Assembly (NCBI RefSeq): GCF_050436995.1
Contig: NC_134767.1
Location: 6,448,001-6,512,000 of the forward strand
Length of the DNA: 64,000 nucleotides
Source: Anticarsia gemmatalis
Taxonomy: Eukaryota > Arthropoda > Insecta > Lepidoptera > Erebidae
Direction of reading: 5' to 3'
In this document: positions 1 to 12,965 of the stretch, piece after piece
How the letters are laid out: each line of letters starts with the position of its first letter
How positions within the stretch are numbered: the stretch's first letter is position 1
Notes under the pieces: model-generated
The model's database searches: none
What the model was told of the DNA's origin: nothing
What the model saw: only the letters and a program-made list of their open reading frames with translations
Position numbers and translations under genes: made by a program

Positions 1-1170
1 TGTTTGGATTTAAATTGCTCGTTAAAAGAAAACTAGTAGTGCTTTCGTTTCGATAGTTTGACATGTAAAATTCACAATAAAAAATTTCTTTCCTCAAAAT
101 ATTCGTAAACAAATGTAGGAATGAATGTTTTTTTTTTAAAAACGTAAAGTGATAGAACCGAATAGAATATAGTGAACCGCTGGATGAAAATTTAATTTCA
201 GCATTTTACTATACGGTTATATTTTTGACTTTCAATAAACTTGCAAATAAAAATTCAACAATGCAGGGTTATATTTTGGCAGTACAGTCCCGACCACACA
301 TTCTGACAATATACTACGATTTCATGCTACCGTACCATGTTACAGGAACCAGAGTTTATTTTTACTAACTTTCAGCTCCATTTAAATCCATCTTTATGGA
401 GCATGAAAGTGCTATATACTCACATTTATAAACGTGTGTAAACTGAAGTCCAGCCGCCAATTCGGTCAGACAATCGTTGTTACGCATCACTGGCACTTTT
501 AACATTGAGTTGAAGGGTTTTGGAACTGATTTAAGCGTGCTATACTAATGAAAATCAGACACTTCATGCTATTGAATAGAACCTTGGGCATTGCCGGTCA
601 AGTGTAAGTTGGACTCGCGCACAAAGGGTTTCGTGACAAGAAATACGAAAAATCAGGTTTATTTTTTTAGTTTTTGTTTTGTTGTTTAAGCGGCATCGTA
701 AAACCAACAAGCAATCCGTTACTTTCTCACTGTAGAAGAAGGGTTTCTTGGAATGAAAGAGAGGGTGAAGGCTTTGAATCCTCTAAGTCAAGTGCTAGGA
801 TCCCTCCTAAATTGTTGAAAAAAAAAATTCCGACAGTTTTTATTAGGATATTTTAAATAAAACTGACTAAGTATTATATTTTGAGAACAGTTTAAATCGT
901 TAGTCAGTTCCATAAACAATATACTCTATGTTATTTTTTTACTCAAATACCAATTCCGTACGCATTGTTGCTTCGGCCTTTGTTAACAAAAATAAATTGA
1001 AAAATGTATCGGTGTCACGACAAACAGATAGGCTTGTTCCAATATTTTTTGGTAAAATGGAACCATTTATCACTGTTTGCTAATTGGAGTAAAACTTTTT
1101 GTTAAATTTTGTGTTAACCCGGGTTATAGCTTACATAGTGCTGTAGTTAAGGGGTATCGAATATAATCCA
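1..1170. other. AT-rich DNA without recognised features
   Basis: No coding potential is visible on either strand. The longest open frame (674-856) lacks any recognisable motif and has no promoter or splice context. No repeat family shared with the rest of the window was found here. Confidence 0.5.
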
Positions 1171-1173
1171 GTG

Positions 1174-1343
1174 CCTCGATTCTCTACTACTATCGACTAC
1201 CGGCAATCGGCTAGCTATCGAATTTTGACATTTAGAATGTACTGCCAAAATGTTTCCTACGACGCCCGTCAGAGCCGCTGATCAGATTTTCATACAAAAT
1301 TTCTCGATGACAGGTCGGTTGTCGATAGTCGATAGTAGTAGAA
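1174..1343 (+). mobile_element. MITE-1 copy, first of a tandem pair
   Basis: This is a short non-autonomous DNA element. The left end (CTCGATTCTCTACTACTATC) is the near inverse of the right end (GTCGATAGTAGTAGAA), giving long terminal inverted repeats that continue through the CGGCTAGCTATCGAA-like segment. The core holds conserved blocks: TTTTGACATTTAGAATGTAC, TTCCTACGACGCCCG, and TTTTCATACAAAATTTCTCG. The same blocks recur at about eight other places in the window, which is the main evidence that this is a dispersed family. No transposase reading frame is present. The superfamily is not clear from the ends and no target duplication is obvious. Confidence 0.8.
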
Positions 1344-1352
1344 GGTAACTGT

Positions 1353-1525
1353 ACCTCGATTCTGTACCACTATCGACTACCGACAACCGGCTAGCTATCG
1401 AATTTTGACGTTTAGAATGTACTGCCAAAATGTTTCCTACAACACCCGTCAGAGGCGCTGATTAGATTTTCATACAAAATTTCTCGATGACAGGTCGGTT
1501 GTCGGTAGTCGATAGTAATATAGAA
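1353..1525 (+). mobile_element. MITE-1 copy, second of a tandem pair
   Basis: It is near-identical to the copy that ends about 10 bp upstream, in the same orientation, and again opens with CCTCGATTCTGTACCACTAT. Head-to-tail placement with a 9-10 bp spacer suggests either insertion beside an existing copy or a tandem duplication. The core blocks (TTTTGACGTTTAGAATGTAC, TTCCTACAACACCCG) differ from the first copy by only a few bases, so the pair is fairly young. Confidence 0.8.
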
Positions 1526-2073
1526 TTGAGCTACTGGATTGTGGAAGTGTGGTATTCAGCTCGTCCGGGGAGATTGAAAGTCGACTTCAACAAAGTTATC
1601 GTGCCGTACCAGGCCGTTGTTTAGATATTTATCAAAGCCTGCCTTCATTTAGTGAAAATATAAAAAAAAGCTTTATAATTATTCGATTTACATAACAAAT
1701 ACAAAAAAACTTAAAATATTTTGACAAGCGTAAAAATGGAATTTCAGGTATTCTTGATAATTTTCAGACAACATTAAATAGCCTCAGACCGTGGTAAAAC
1801 TAGTTTTAGTTCTTATAAATTACTCTCTTAATAAAAACGTCATGTAAGTAAGAGTACACAATTACAATTATTCTTCGTTACATCATGTTTCCAACTAGTT
1901 TCCAAGTAAAACAGTTAGAGAACAACATTTATCATTAATATAGGAGCGATAAAAAGTTTTGTAACTTGAGATAAATATGACAGAGCATTTTGTATTGTAG
2001 TTATAATATTTTTATTATGAACGTCATATATGTTTAGGTATTACCAATCGATCTTTCATAGAAGTCAATCTAC

Positions 2074-2168
2074 CGACTGATTGATTGACTATCGCCAATT
2101 AATTGACTATCACCGATTAATTGACTATCCACTTACGATTAATTTGGATAGAAGCCATTAATTGATTT
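2074..2168. repeat. Minisatellite, about 19-bp unit
   Basis: Four to five imperfect tandem units share the core ATTAATTGACTATC followed by a variable CACCG/GCCA/CACTTACG end. The unit decays at both edges. It looks like a simple replication-slippage repeat with no coding content. Confidence 0.7.
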
Positions 2169-2643
2169 TTATATCTCAATAGTTTTACTTTATTTCTTCG
2201 GTATATAAGAGAAAAATATACCCGTTACGAAAATAAACCAACAAACATATTTTACGGATATAATATAATATCTTTTTGTACCAAGTACCTTAGCTACTTA
2301 ATAAAACGAAGTTCATTCTGACTTATGACTTGATAACAAAAGGTTTCAAAAGCCGGAACGATAATCATAACTCGTAATATTGTCGACGTGGCAAATCATT
2401 ATGTATGTAGTACAATGCGCGGTGAACAATAGCAAGAGATAAAAGGGTTCGAGTATAAACGGCAATGTATAATGAAATGGTGAAAAGTTTGGTATTGTTT
2501 GCGTAAAACTTATTGTTATGGTAGTAACGGTAGTGACAGCACAGATTTTAAGGTTACAAAGGTTGAATGTCGAATAAAAAAAGAGTAATTAGTAGTTATT
2601 ACGAAACTTAACTAACCCAAAACTTTTGACTTGACTCAAGGTC

Positions 2644-2700
2644 TAACCCGACCCTCATTACGGAAGGAGACCCTTGTCCGGTTGTGGGACAGTAATTAAT
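2644..2700 (+). mobile_element. Family D retroposon 3' fragment
   Basis: Contains ACCCTCATTACGGAAGGAGA followed by CCCTTGTCCGGTTGTGGGACAG, matching the inverse of the family D copies at 37950 and 48712 (GTCCCACTGC..GGCAAGGGTCTCC). Only the 3' end of the element remains. Confidence 0.6.
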
Positions 2701-2837
2701 AATTATAATGAAAATAGTTTGAGCGTTCAAAAGATAGAAATGTCGCTTTAAGCCTACACGTTCTGAAAAACTGGTGAAGAGTTACAGAAAGATACTAGAA
2801 TATCTAACATAAGTATCAGATCTAACTTAAATGATTT

Positions 2838-3045
2838 TTTCTTTTCTTATAAAAAGAACAACTCCCGCACTAAGAATTGCTCTTGTGTCGCGGGAACTTT
2901 TACAAACTTACAAACAACGGACACAAAGCACAAGCAGACCCGAAACAATGATTTGTGGATCGCACAAATAAAGTGTGGGAATCGAACCCACGACCACCCG
3001 ACGCGATGGAATTGACGTGGTGACCTAATAGTGGGGGTAATTTGA
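2838..3045 (-). mobile_element. SINE-B, tRNA-derived, near complete
   Basis: Read on the minus strand, it has a tRNA-like head with a B-box type sequence (GGTTCGATTCCCACACTTTA). This is followed by TTTGTGCGATCCACAAATCA, a TTGT-rich stretch, and a 3' part GTTCCCGCGACACAAGAGCA ending CGGGAGTTGTTC. The same order occurs at 53790-53957 on the plus strand. An RNA polymerase III promoter origin is inferred from the box. It is a retroposed repeat, not a functional tRNA gene, because the acceptor stem does not pair. Confidence 0.75.
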
Positions 3046-3109
3046 GAAGCAATGGCTTACAACATCGAAAATAATATAGTAACAATTTATAGAGGTCAAC
3101 CTTTTATTG

Positions 3110-4680
3110 GCGATATATTAACAGTGGCTATGATAATAATCTAAGTGTCAGTATTTACCACAAATGTACAAATAATTTTATTTATACTCGAAACTCCTTC
3201 ATATTTTTCTATGAAACCTACTATGAATAAAAACGTCAGTTGCACAGAAACTACAACGTTTTGCTAAAGCAATGAAACAGTTGATATATTTCTTGAAAGC
3301 GCAGGATTGTTGTGACGTCTCCACGTGAGGGTAAACGGTGCCTTCACAATTGCGCTATTGTACGGAAGTTAAGCTGTAATCACACTGGGTTTAGATTAAC
3401 TTGTTCATTCAGTGAACAAACTTTGTTAAGGAATTGATTTGTACTTTTTCTAACAGTATTAAAATAAACTTTAATATTATAGAGTGAATTTTACGTTTGA
3501 TCACATACATTATTATCATTATGTAGTTATCTTGCACTCTGTAAAATGGCTTACTAATAATTATGAATGAAATAATAAAACAATTATCATATATCATAAT
3601 TATTAAGAAAAATTGACGAAAATATTTTTCCTTTATCCGTTTACCCACGTATATTGTAAATACATTTTTTAAAAGGAAATTACGTAACATAAAAACAAGC
3701 GATAAGTCTAAGACACACCTTATAAATATTTACTAGCTTAGCTATTTTTAAACTATAATCGCCACGTTAACGTTATCGTCTGTAACGGGCCTTACATTGT
3801 GTGTGGCTACGACTGTTACGTAGCAGGTGCTACGCTGTCGTAGCACACGTAGCGGTCACGTTTTTTCTTTATTTCTTATTTAAAACGATACAGTTGTTTT
3901 ATATTTTCCTTAACTTAAAATGTACACTGTAGGCGTGCTTTTTTAAAAAGAGCATGCATTTTCGGCTGTATGCATGTGTAGTTTTTATAAGGTTATTTAT
4001 TGCCCAAGCTTTGTTAAAATTGTATGCACATACATTGTATCGTTTATCTTCCAGACGGTTAAAATATATCATGTCCTTAATAATGAATACAATAAATAAA
4101 GCTTTGAGGAGATAAATGTTTTGAACAATCAGCTTTTTGTTAAGATATGTCAAGACGATGATGAGGAGATAATCTACACCTTTGACAAGACTATATTAAT
4201 AGAGGAATAATTTTTGATCCATAGTTATTGTCTTCAAATAACAAAATGCATAGAAAATATTTAGAAGGGAACGAAAATACTTTAAAATAATGCCAAATAT
4301 CGGAAAAATAGGTAACATATTCTAAACTCAAAGATCTTTATATACCTACAGATCCGTTTATTCTAACATCGAAACAAATAAAACATAATACATAACATAT
4401 GAGTAGTCGTAAATACAAATAAATAAGGCAATAAACGTCAATAAGTAAAGCTCCAGTGACCGAAGCAATACGACCAATGATCTGGAAACAGTTGGGTTTC
4501 ATACGTTTTATACTGATTGAATGTAAAACAAACCTATAGGTAAGAATAAAAAAGGAATTTTAAAAATACTATTGATATTTTTTATGATACATAGTCTGTT
4601 AATTTTTTTGTTACTCTTTTACGCAAATAAATACTACATGGATTTTGTTTAAATGGTGACATACAGACATGTCATTGTGT
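3110..4680. other. AT-rich DNA, mostly featureless
   Basis: The short minus-strand open frames at 3409-3690 and 3899-4153 are AT-rich, lysine/isoleucine/tyrosine-heavy chance frames with no motif. The only structure seen is the hairpin cluster listed separately at 3787-3856. Confidence 0.5.
3787..3856. repeat. GCTACG hairpin cluster
   Basis: Several GCTACG/CGTAGC units in both orientations form overlapping hairpins: GCTACG..CGTAGC with a 7-nt loop, and TGCTACG-CTGT-CGTAGCA, a perfect 7-bp stem with a 4-nt loop. A similar cluster is at 49670-49726. Origin unknown. Confidence 0.6.
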
Positions 4681-4689
4681 TGTATGTTA

Positions 4690-4872
4690 ACAATGTTAGT
4701 CCCATGCGATAGGGTCGACCCTGTTGCCATATACCGGTAATGCTACCCATCTTCGGACTAGAATGAAGAATTATCTAAAATTAATTAGAAAAATGCCAAT
4801 AGCACTCTGCCCAACCCAGGAATTGAACCCGGGACCTCGTGGTTAGCAGTCGGATACACTGCCATTCGCATA
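4690..4872 (-). mobile_element. SINE-C, tRNA-derived
   Basis: On the minus strand the head reads CTGCCTTTGTTATGCGAATG, then a B-box region GGTCCCGGGTTCAATTCCTG followed by GGTTGGGCAGAG. The body continues to GGCAACAGGGTCGACCCTAT. The head resembles that of SINE-A (GTCGGGC after the B box), but the body is different. It is a tRNA-like retroposon and not an intact tRNA gene. Confidence 0.65.
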
Positions 4873-5199
4873 ACAAAGGCAGTCATACATACATATTAAA
4901 CATACATACATGCATACAGACATGTTGCGTATATACGTAAAGTAATTAAAGTTTATCAACAAAATATTCTATTTCTTGCCGCTATGAAACCGCAAAGCCA
5001 AACCTGTAATAACAGCCAATCGTTTTGATTCAGCATATAAACTTTTACAACGCCAACGTAATTCCTTTTACCGTTTCCATTTCGCGTTTATAACGCAGCT
5101 ATAAAATATAATTTGTGTTGTAAATAGCTTTATTGCTGATATTATTTCTTTAATTAGAAATGTCTTAGCGTAATATAACTGTGATATTATAGGATTAAA

Positions 5200-5461
5200 T
5201 CTATACTAATATTATAAAGCTCTTCAGCTTTCAGTTTGTTTGTTTGCTTGTTTGTTTGAACACGCTAATTTCAGGAACTACTAGTCCGATTTAAAAAAAT
5301 ATTTCAGTGATAGATGGCCCATATATCGAGGAAGGCTATAGGCTATATCATCACGCTACGGCCAATACGAGCAGAGTACCAGTAAAAAATGTTACAAAAA
5401 TGGGCAAATTACGACCCATTCTCTCTTATGTGACGCAGGCGAAGTTGCGCGGGTCAGCTAG
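5200..5461 (+). mobile_element. Non-autonomous Helitron-like element
   Basis: It starts TCTATACTAATATTATAAAG, carries a (GTTT)n-type microsatellite, then AACACGCTAATTTCAGGAAC, CTATAGGCTATATCATCACG, and ends GAAGTTGCGCGGGTCAGCTAG before a T. A 5' TC, a 3' CTAG followed by T and no terminal inverted repeats fit Helitrons; the element belongs to the type abundant in Lepidoptera. There is no Rep/helicase reading frame, so movement would depend on an autonomous partner. The copy at 27221 is the same subfamily in the other orientation. Confidence 0.85.
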
Positions 5462-5464
5462 TAA

Positions 5465-7240
5465 ATAATACCTTCGTTAAAGAAACCATGAACAATGAAC
5501 ATTCATACAGTAAAGACTATTTTAGAAGAACGTCGTCTCTTTAATTTTGGCTTTAAATCTGTAGAAAACATAATAATGTATGTGTAAATGAAACGTGAAC
5601 AACTTTGTACGACAACTTAGTAGAGAGTCTTAAATTGCACGATTTATCTAGAGTATAATTTACATAGCTAGTGTATGCTCAAAAATTTGCCGTAGCAAAC
5701 AGGCAACCGTCCACTGCATAAGTCTGCGGGTAAATAACGTTCTAAAATAGCCTTTGTTTACCTCCGCTACTCGTGCTCCTTGCGTACAAGGATCTTTATT
5801 CTAAGCCGTTGGAAGATAGTTATCAAGTTTTAAAGAATTTTAATAATTAAATAGATAGTGTTTTTGTGTTTTGTGCACATAATTGCACTCTAGAGGTATA
5901 AAGGAGTTTCTCCTTCACTGAAAGCTATTTTGAACAAAACCAGCTGTCGTACGCAGATATCGGCCTTTTTTATTGAAGACTTTATATTTTTATTACAATT
6001 GTTTATTTTTTGCGAATCGTATTTTCATAATACACCGTGGAAAGTAGATCACTTGTCTGTATTCAAATTAGAAATCATATTTCCGCGCTCCCCTGTTATA
6101 AATAAAAGGCTGCACGAAATATTTTTACATAAATTATTATTCTCTCTTCACTTTTATATTTGCGCTCTGTTTTTGCATAGACTATGTTATTCGTGGCTAA
6201 TGTACTGAACAAATGATGGAATATTTGCATGAAGCGTTTGGAATAATTGACTAAAATTCATTTTTAATGCCAGAGTAAAAATTACTGCTTTTGAAGGCTT
6301 TTTGTGGATAATAGTGAATTAATTGTGTGATTATTATCAATAGATGGTTTGAAAAGTAAGAAAAGACAATCAATGTTACAAATAACTAAAGAAAAGCTTT
6401 CCACTGTCATAATTATGTTAAAAGGTGGTTTTGGTTGAATCGTCTCAAGTTACGTGAAAATTATTCCTTTATTAAAGTTGTCTATGCAAAAATCGGATTT
6501 TAATCAACTACATTCGTAGGTACTAGCACTGTAGTAACACACAGCAAAAAAATGTTTCGAAAGGTTTACGATTGCATGAGAATTTCCAATTAAAAAAGAC
6601 ATCGGATAATCCCACAACCTACCATCCTAATTGGGAGTACACACACCCTTGAAAATTAAAAATAACCTCCCCTAAATACGGTTCATGTTCTAAAACAAGG
6701 TTACCGAGAGGTTACCGGGTCAGATAATACAATAAAGACAATGAATACGATTTGGCACATTAATTCGGAGTGCACTTAAACGGTAAGTATCGGAGGAAAC
6801 TAAGTTATGAATTAATTAGTGGATAAGTGATATTGGATTTTGGACTTTCGGTTATTGGGATAGAGCTTAATTTTAATGAATAGGTAAGTGTTTAATCGAT
6901 GCCGGTATGGTACTTTAGTTTTATTTAGTGAGAAAACTTTGAAGACGCAAATATTTTGCGTTATTGGACGTTATTAACGATTTAAGAACTGATAAACCTA
7001 TATGAGTCCATTGGTTGTTATATAATTCGTTTTTCTAGGTTTCATGCTATTTTGGACACAAACGGGCCCGTACAATAATACACTCTACGGAACACGTTCT
7101 GCTAAAATACTGTTTAATGGCCGCCCATATAAAAAGTGTTCACAACAAAGTATGCTTAACCTAAAGACGGCAGTAATCGAATTCAAAGAAATTATCTCTG
7201 TATCACCATACTGTGAATTAAACTCTCGCAATTTGTACAC
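5465..7240. other. AT-rich DNA without recognised genes
   Basis: Open frames at 5930-6208 and 7044-7259 have no recognisable domain, and the second runs into the next Helitron. GT donor-like motifs (GGTAAGTATC at 6780, GGTAAGTG at 6883) have no matching coding exon. I see no dispersed repeat. Confidence 0.5.
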
Positions 7241-7241
7241 A

Positions 7242-7272
7242 TCCATACTAATATTATAAATGCGAAAGTAAC

Positions 7273-7307
<35 letters not shown>

Positions 7308-7728
7308 GCTACTCAATCACGTCTAAACTACTGAACCAATTTGCATGAAATTTGGTATGGAAATATTTTGATACCCGAGAAAGGACATAGGCTACTTTTT
7401 ACCCCGGGAAAATGACGCATTTCCCGGGAAAATTCAGAAAATTCAACGAAGTCGCGAAAAATCAATATTATAATGACATTGAATTAACAAAATTCCGTTG
7501 CCATGGCAACTGTTTTAATGGCGGATATGCCTTAGCGCGACTTCGTTATACTACGAGATATAAATAATTTGAGAATATTTTTCGTGAAAAAAAAGCATAT
7601 TTTATATTTTAGCATCACGCTACGACCAATAGAAGCAGAGTAGGTAACAGTAAAAAGTTACAAAAACATGGAAAATTCTGACCCATTCTCTCTTATGTGA
7701 CGCAAGCGAATTTGCGCGGGTCAGCTAG
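7242..7728 (+). mobile_element. Helitron-like element, long form
   Basis: Starts TCCATACTAATATTATAAAT, followed by GCGAAAGTAACTCTGTCTG, a TCTG array, ACTGAACCAATTTGCATGAA and a CCGGGAAAATGACGCATTTC block. It ends with GCGCGGGTCAGCTAG. The right-hand 130 bp (from ATCACGCTACGACCAATAGA) is the tail also seen at 5200 and 59975, whereas the first 200 bp match the form at 43017. It combines segments of two related non-coding subtypes. Confidence 0.85.
7273..7308. repeat. (TCTG)9 microsatellite inside Helitron
   Basis: Nine perfect TCTG units sit about 30 bp from the 5' end of the Helitron-like element. Shorter TCTG runs occupy the same place in the copies at 43017 and 59975, so the microsatellite travels with the family. 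Confidence 0.9.
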
Positions 7729-7729
7729 T

Positions 7730-10700
7730 AATATTATAATGTAAGGGCTCTTGGTCTTTATATATTTAAAAGTAGCATATACATAATAAGAAATTGTAAT
7801 CTTTACAAAACCGTTTAAATATCAAAATCTGTAATGTTATTTTAAGCACAGACTCTAATCCGCACTTTAATTTCAAGTATCATAGTTCACAGTAATTACA
7901 TTATCTGTAACCGAACCTACCCTCTTCAGTGGAGTAAAGCTATAAATCGTTTACCTATCAAACAGGTGGGCACTTAGGTACCTTGATTAAATACTACACG
8001 TACGAGGGTAGTAGGTTCGCACCCTTTCTCAGAGTGATATATTTACGAAGGCTTCGATTGAGATTGGTGTGGGGGTTGCGTTTTCGGTTAGTGCAGGAAA
8101 AGTGGAGATAAGAGTGAAATTATAAAATACTTTAGATCCAATCATAAGCATGTTTTATTGCTGTTTTCGAATGTATGTCTAAGAGGTTTCAATATTAATA
8201 TCATTTGAGCTTGTAGTAAAGTATTGTTGACTGTAGTATAACACCTATATCTTAGTATACAATAAAAGTATCTAATATACTAGTTTAATACAAACAAATT
8301 ATAAGAGTTTTGACAATAAGAGTGGGTAGATGATGAAATGAAAAACACGTAGTTTATACGAAGTCGAAACATGGCTGGTTTTTCGACTTGTTTCAAAAAC
8401 TAAGAATTTTTGAGAAACTAAAACAGGTAATAATGATCTTACAGAAAAGCAAGAAGTTCGCATATAGTCATATATTGCAAAATAATATCTTATCTCTGTA
8501 AAATAAAATAAAAAAATACATGCCAGCTACCACCCTGCGAAGGTAAAGTTTAGATAGGTGTCGTAACAAAAAAAAATACATTTACAACCTTTGCATCTTT
8601 TTTTGGATTTAAATAAAATGTTTTTTGGTTAGAGGAGCCTGACCTGAAACGTGTCGGTAAAAAATAAGAAGTTCAACCCTTATCACGCCCGGGTGCTTGT
8701 CATAAGCAACGCGTGACTGCGCAAAAATAGATTTTTTTGTTACTTTTGTACATTTTTTCCTGAGTAGTTTTAGTGATATGATAAGAATGTTTATTGATAT
8801 GATTAGATATAAACTGCTATTTACCATTTTATTTTAATATCAAAAATGTTATGTGTAAACTACAACAGTTTAACCAAATGGATTGTTAATTTTATAAAGA
8901 TTATTCATATAAAAAATACAGGGTTTGAATTCTATTCTAAGACGAATATTTACAATTATATATTATTTTCAACAACAATAAACTAAATATGTTATTGTAT
9001 TCTATATTTATTTTCTTCAAACTAATAATAGTTTAATAAGGCCAAAAAACTACATTTTAGCATTACCCTCGTTCTACGTAAAAGAACCTAGATTTTGCCA
9101 AGCAGCTTTTATAACAATAAATTAGGCTTTCATCTCGAAAAACTAAAACACTAAAATCAGAAGCACGATTCTTAGCCAAGCCAAATATCTAGTTAATACG
9201 GGGTCATTGACCCAAAAAACAATACAACAGTTTGTTGACCCAAATATTTTGGCAACGAACGTGCCTCGCTTGCAGACGAAGCAATAAAAAAATGTGAGAC
9301 AAGGACAAGTATACAAATGATTTAAGGGCAGAAAGAGATAGAGCTAGGCCCGGGTATTTTCTAGATCGTAGATTCCCTAAAGCACTAGAATAACTGAAGA
9401 GATATGTATTAGAGAAAGTAATTGAAAGAGGAAAGTTGTACTTAAGGCTTATGAAAAATAAGGTCGGGCATAACTTATTGTATATTATTCTGGCGAAAAA
9501 TCTCATATATTTCGGAATATTATATTGTTATAACATTTCTAGGCTATTCAATCAGGATTGAGGTTGAGGGCTTTGAACCTATTTAAGAACTGTATAGACA
9601 ACTCAAGGTAACTTGCGATACTTCTTTCATAGTTTAATTATGTAGTAATTAATGACTACAGACTAAGCTTGTAAAGAGAGACTGCGTGTTTTTAACTTAG
9701 ACTTAGCACTAAAGCTGAACTACGGCGTGGAACGTAAAAGTTTATACTTTCGGATATCACTTATTTTTTGTTTAAGGACCAGTTTCACAGTTTGTACTTA
9801 AGTGTCAGGTAACCTATCTGCTAAGTAAAGAGACCGAAAATTTAAAATGAATGACAAAATACTAACTGATAACTTATCAAAAAACCGAACGTAATAAATA
9901 CTCCTTAGTTATTTGTAGATACATTCTAAGGTTTTGTTTAGTTGTAAAAATATCATGATCTAATTTTTAAAGTTAACAATGTAATGTTTTTTGTGAATAA
10001 ATAAATTCGGTGAACTAAACATTTTTAAGGATTTGTAACGTTTATATATTTTACATTTAAATCTTTGTTTACCAAAAGTAATACCCACTAAGTGACAATC
10101 TTCGACAGAATATTCCAAAAATAGAGCCTATTAATATTGGTAATGGAGGCTGTACAATAAACCGAGTAATCTTGTATTTAGATGAAATATCACGAAACAA
10201 CAGCTTGACAAATTACTTTGACGGCTATTTAACGCCCAAGCTATTCTGTAATGTTTATTTATGCTATAAATTGGCTTGACTGACCTTTGAATTATTTATT
10301 GGTAAATGTTGACAATGAATCTGCCTTGTTTTTGAATAATATCAATATTATAAGATGAGTTTGTGAAGATGTATGTAGGTTTGATGCTCTTTCACGCAAA
10401 AAATACGGAATGGATAAATTTAGATGCACTGTGACACTCATATTATTAAAACCCAAGAAACCTTTAAAAAATGTCATTTGGATGAAGAGCTAACCCAAGA
10501 TAAAAGTACAGCTATAGAAAGTAACGAAGCAAATGAATAATAGGGAAAGATTTAGTGCTTGTAAGCACAACCTTTATTACAATAAATTAATTGTTTGGTT
10601 TATTTATTTACCTTTAAATATCACGAAATAGTTTCTACTTTGCTAATAGTGTTTAAAAATATCAGAAAGCCCAAAATAAAGTACTTAAACATTTACTTAC

Positions 10701-12180
10701 TAAAAACAGTTGGAATCTTCCGTCTTCAGGAGTGTAACTTAGTAGGGAAACTTTGCATAAATAAAATAAATTCAAGGGAAGACGGATCAATCTTCGAAAG
10801 TCGGGTAAAGTAAATTAACCCAGTTTGAAGTTCTGCAACGGTACGTCGCCGCGTCGCTGAAAATTGTGCTGAAACGTAACTTTGCAACACATGGTATAAT
10901 GTCGTTAGGGTTTTACGCATTGTTGAGTTTTAAAATAGAATGCGTCAGTAAACATAGTTCAACTTAGTAGAAATCATTGTGTAATAAAAATAAATGATAT
11001 TTATTTATTCTATTTGTCGGTCAATTGCAAATTGTAGTAAAAATCAGTACTTATATATAAAAAAATAAGGTGACCGTAAAGGCGAGACGTGGGTTTTATT
11101 TTATTACTCTTAATGCCTATATTCTTGAGGTATATTATATACCCTTGAAAATTGTGTGGTTCAACAGTTTTGACATGAAAGAAGTACAAACAAACAGGTT
11201 GTATTTTAAACAGTTTTCGCCTTTTTACAAAATAAAATAATACACGTTCTGTTACACAGTTGTACAGGCAAGTTAAATCAGTTTTATGGTTAATTTATTT
11301 CAGTTACATTAAAATTACTTATTCAACCATTTCTTCTAAAAATTGTTTCATAAAAATAAATTCGTTCTCCAAACCATTTGTAATAAACCCGTTAGTCCAT
11401 TACGTCCAATTGAATAAGCTTTACTCAGTCAATTGTTGAGAGAGACGATATCAAATGGACTGTAGATGATTTAATGGCATTTGTGTTGTTCAATGACCTT
11501 TGATGTTAGCTAAAGGGTTAAAGGATAAATAAAGACGAGACTTTGTACAGGTCAAAACAAAGTTAAGTAACGTCACTGAGGTCAAATTAAAGATGGGTGA
11601 TCGTTTCCAATAAACGTTGTTTTCGTTACACGTAGAGTACAATATTTCAAGCCGTCATGTCATTAGAACTTGTCACGTCATTAGAGATATGTCATTACCC
11701 TCAATAGAAACTTGTCTAATCTGAATATCAGAGCCTCTTTGTATCTAGAAAACTCCATACGAGTATCTACTCTACGATTGCTGTATTAATGTAAGTAAGT
11801 AGTAAATTTTCAAATTTTTTTGAGTCTGACCTACGAAATCACTGAACGTTCGTATTAAAATTTGACCATTCCAAATGAAGATTATACATTGCACATCACT
11901 ACTACTATATACTTACTTACGAAACAGTTCTTGCAAATTAGTCAAACTCAGGCAAAACCCAGGCGGACCAATTGTAGCAGACCGATAACCCGTCTTTTTA
12001 CACAAAACACAGTTTCACTGAAGTATATTTGAATTTGTGACCTTAACCTCGACCTTTAGAACTTGACCTCTGTTTTGTGTCCTTCTGTCTCTCTGGCTTT
12101 TGTCATCGAGTATCATTGAACAAGTCATGTCTTTGTTTCACTTTCAAGACAATAACTTCAAACTTTGAGAAGCTTACAGT
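7730..12180. other. Long AT-rich stretch without recognised genes
   Basis: All open frames here are 100 codons or fewer and lack motifs. A group of AGGTCA-type half-sites lies between 11487 and 12069, including an ecdysone-response-like inverted repeat at 11487-11499 (TGTTCAATGACCT), but the number is close to chance. No repeat family member was recognised. Confidence 0.45.
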
Positions 12181-12184
12181 TACG

Positions 12185-12400
12185 CTCACCGATTGGTTGA
12201 CGATTTGTGGATTAAGCAACTTATGTTGCGAACATTCCATAGATGGGTAATCGATGATATAGTAGAGTAGAATTCTCCGTCTTTGGTTTGTTGAACATGG
12301 CTTTTTTTGGTTGTTAATAACCATAGTGGTCGGGAAGACATGGCAAAGACATACTTATGTTGTGGTTAACTTTGACAATAGGTTGGCCTTTAGCATAACT
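12185..12400 (+). mobile_element. GATA-tailed retroposon, old diverged copy
   Basis: GATTTGTGGATTAAGCAACT then GAACATTCCATAGATGGGTA aligns with GATCTGTGGGTTAAGCAACC and GTCATTCTATAGATGGGTGA of the better copies at 31229 and 60890. The 3' part ACTTTGACAATAGGTTGGCC matches ACTTTGACACTAGGTTGACC. Identity is clearly lower than among the other copies, so this is an old insertion. Confidence 0.6.
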
Positions 12401-12965
12401 GACCCTGTAGCTACTATCTATATTTAATGTACCTGCAACAGATTTCATATGTCTACCCTAGGCACAAAAATTTAGGGAGCAAGATCTACATGTACCTTAT
12501 TTTATGTGAAAAATATATCTTTTATCTAACAATATTATGAATCAATATTTGAACAAATCATGTCTTTGATTTAAACTTCTAAGTTAATTACTTCGAACTT
12601 CGTATTCCTTCAGGTAATGTAATACAAAAGGACCTTTAGGTAACAAGTTTAGTTCTCAAGATCAATTGTAACTTGTACATTGTACACACACGGCACTTTG
12701 GTATTAAAATTTCAGTCTTTAGTACTTAATTACCTAGGTACTTGAATAAGACTGAACTAGAATATAGTGCTGTGTTGTTTGAGCACAATTGTCTTAGCTA
12801 AGCAAATAAGAACACAGCTTTAATTGCTATATTTATGATTTTTACCGCTATCGAGAGCAAGACTAAAATTATGCGAAAGTTTGTGAGAATGTTTACGCAT
12901 ATGTCTCTCTTGGAAATACCGCTAAAAGGATTTTGATAAAATTTAGCATACAGAAGCGCGAGTTT

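Noticed and set aside
3405..3430. Hormone-response-like inverted repeat (TTGTTCATTCAGTGAACAA)
   Set aside because: A short AT-rich inverted repeat with 5-bp spacer; no supporting promoter or conservation visible.
11487..11499. Ecdysone response element (TGTTCAATGACCT)
   Set aside because: It has one mismatch to the usual 13-base consensus. By a rough count one or two such matches are expected by chance in a window this size.
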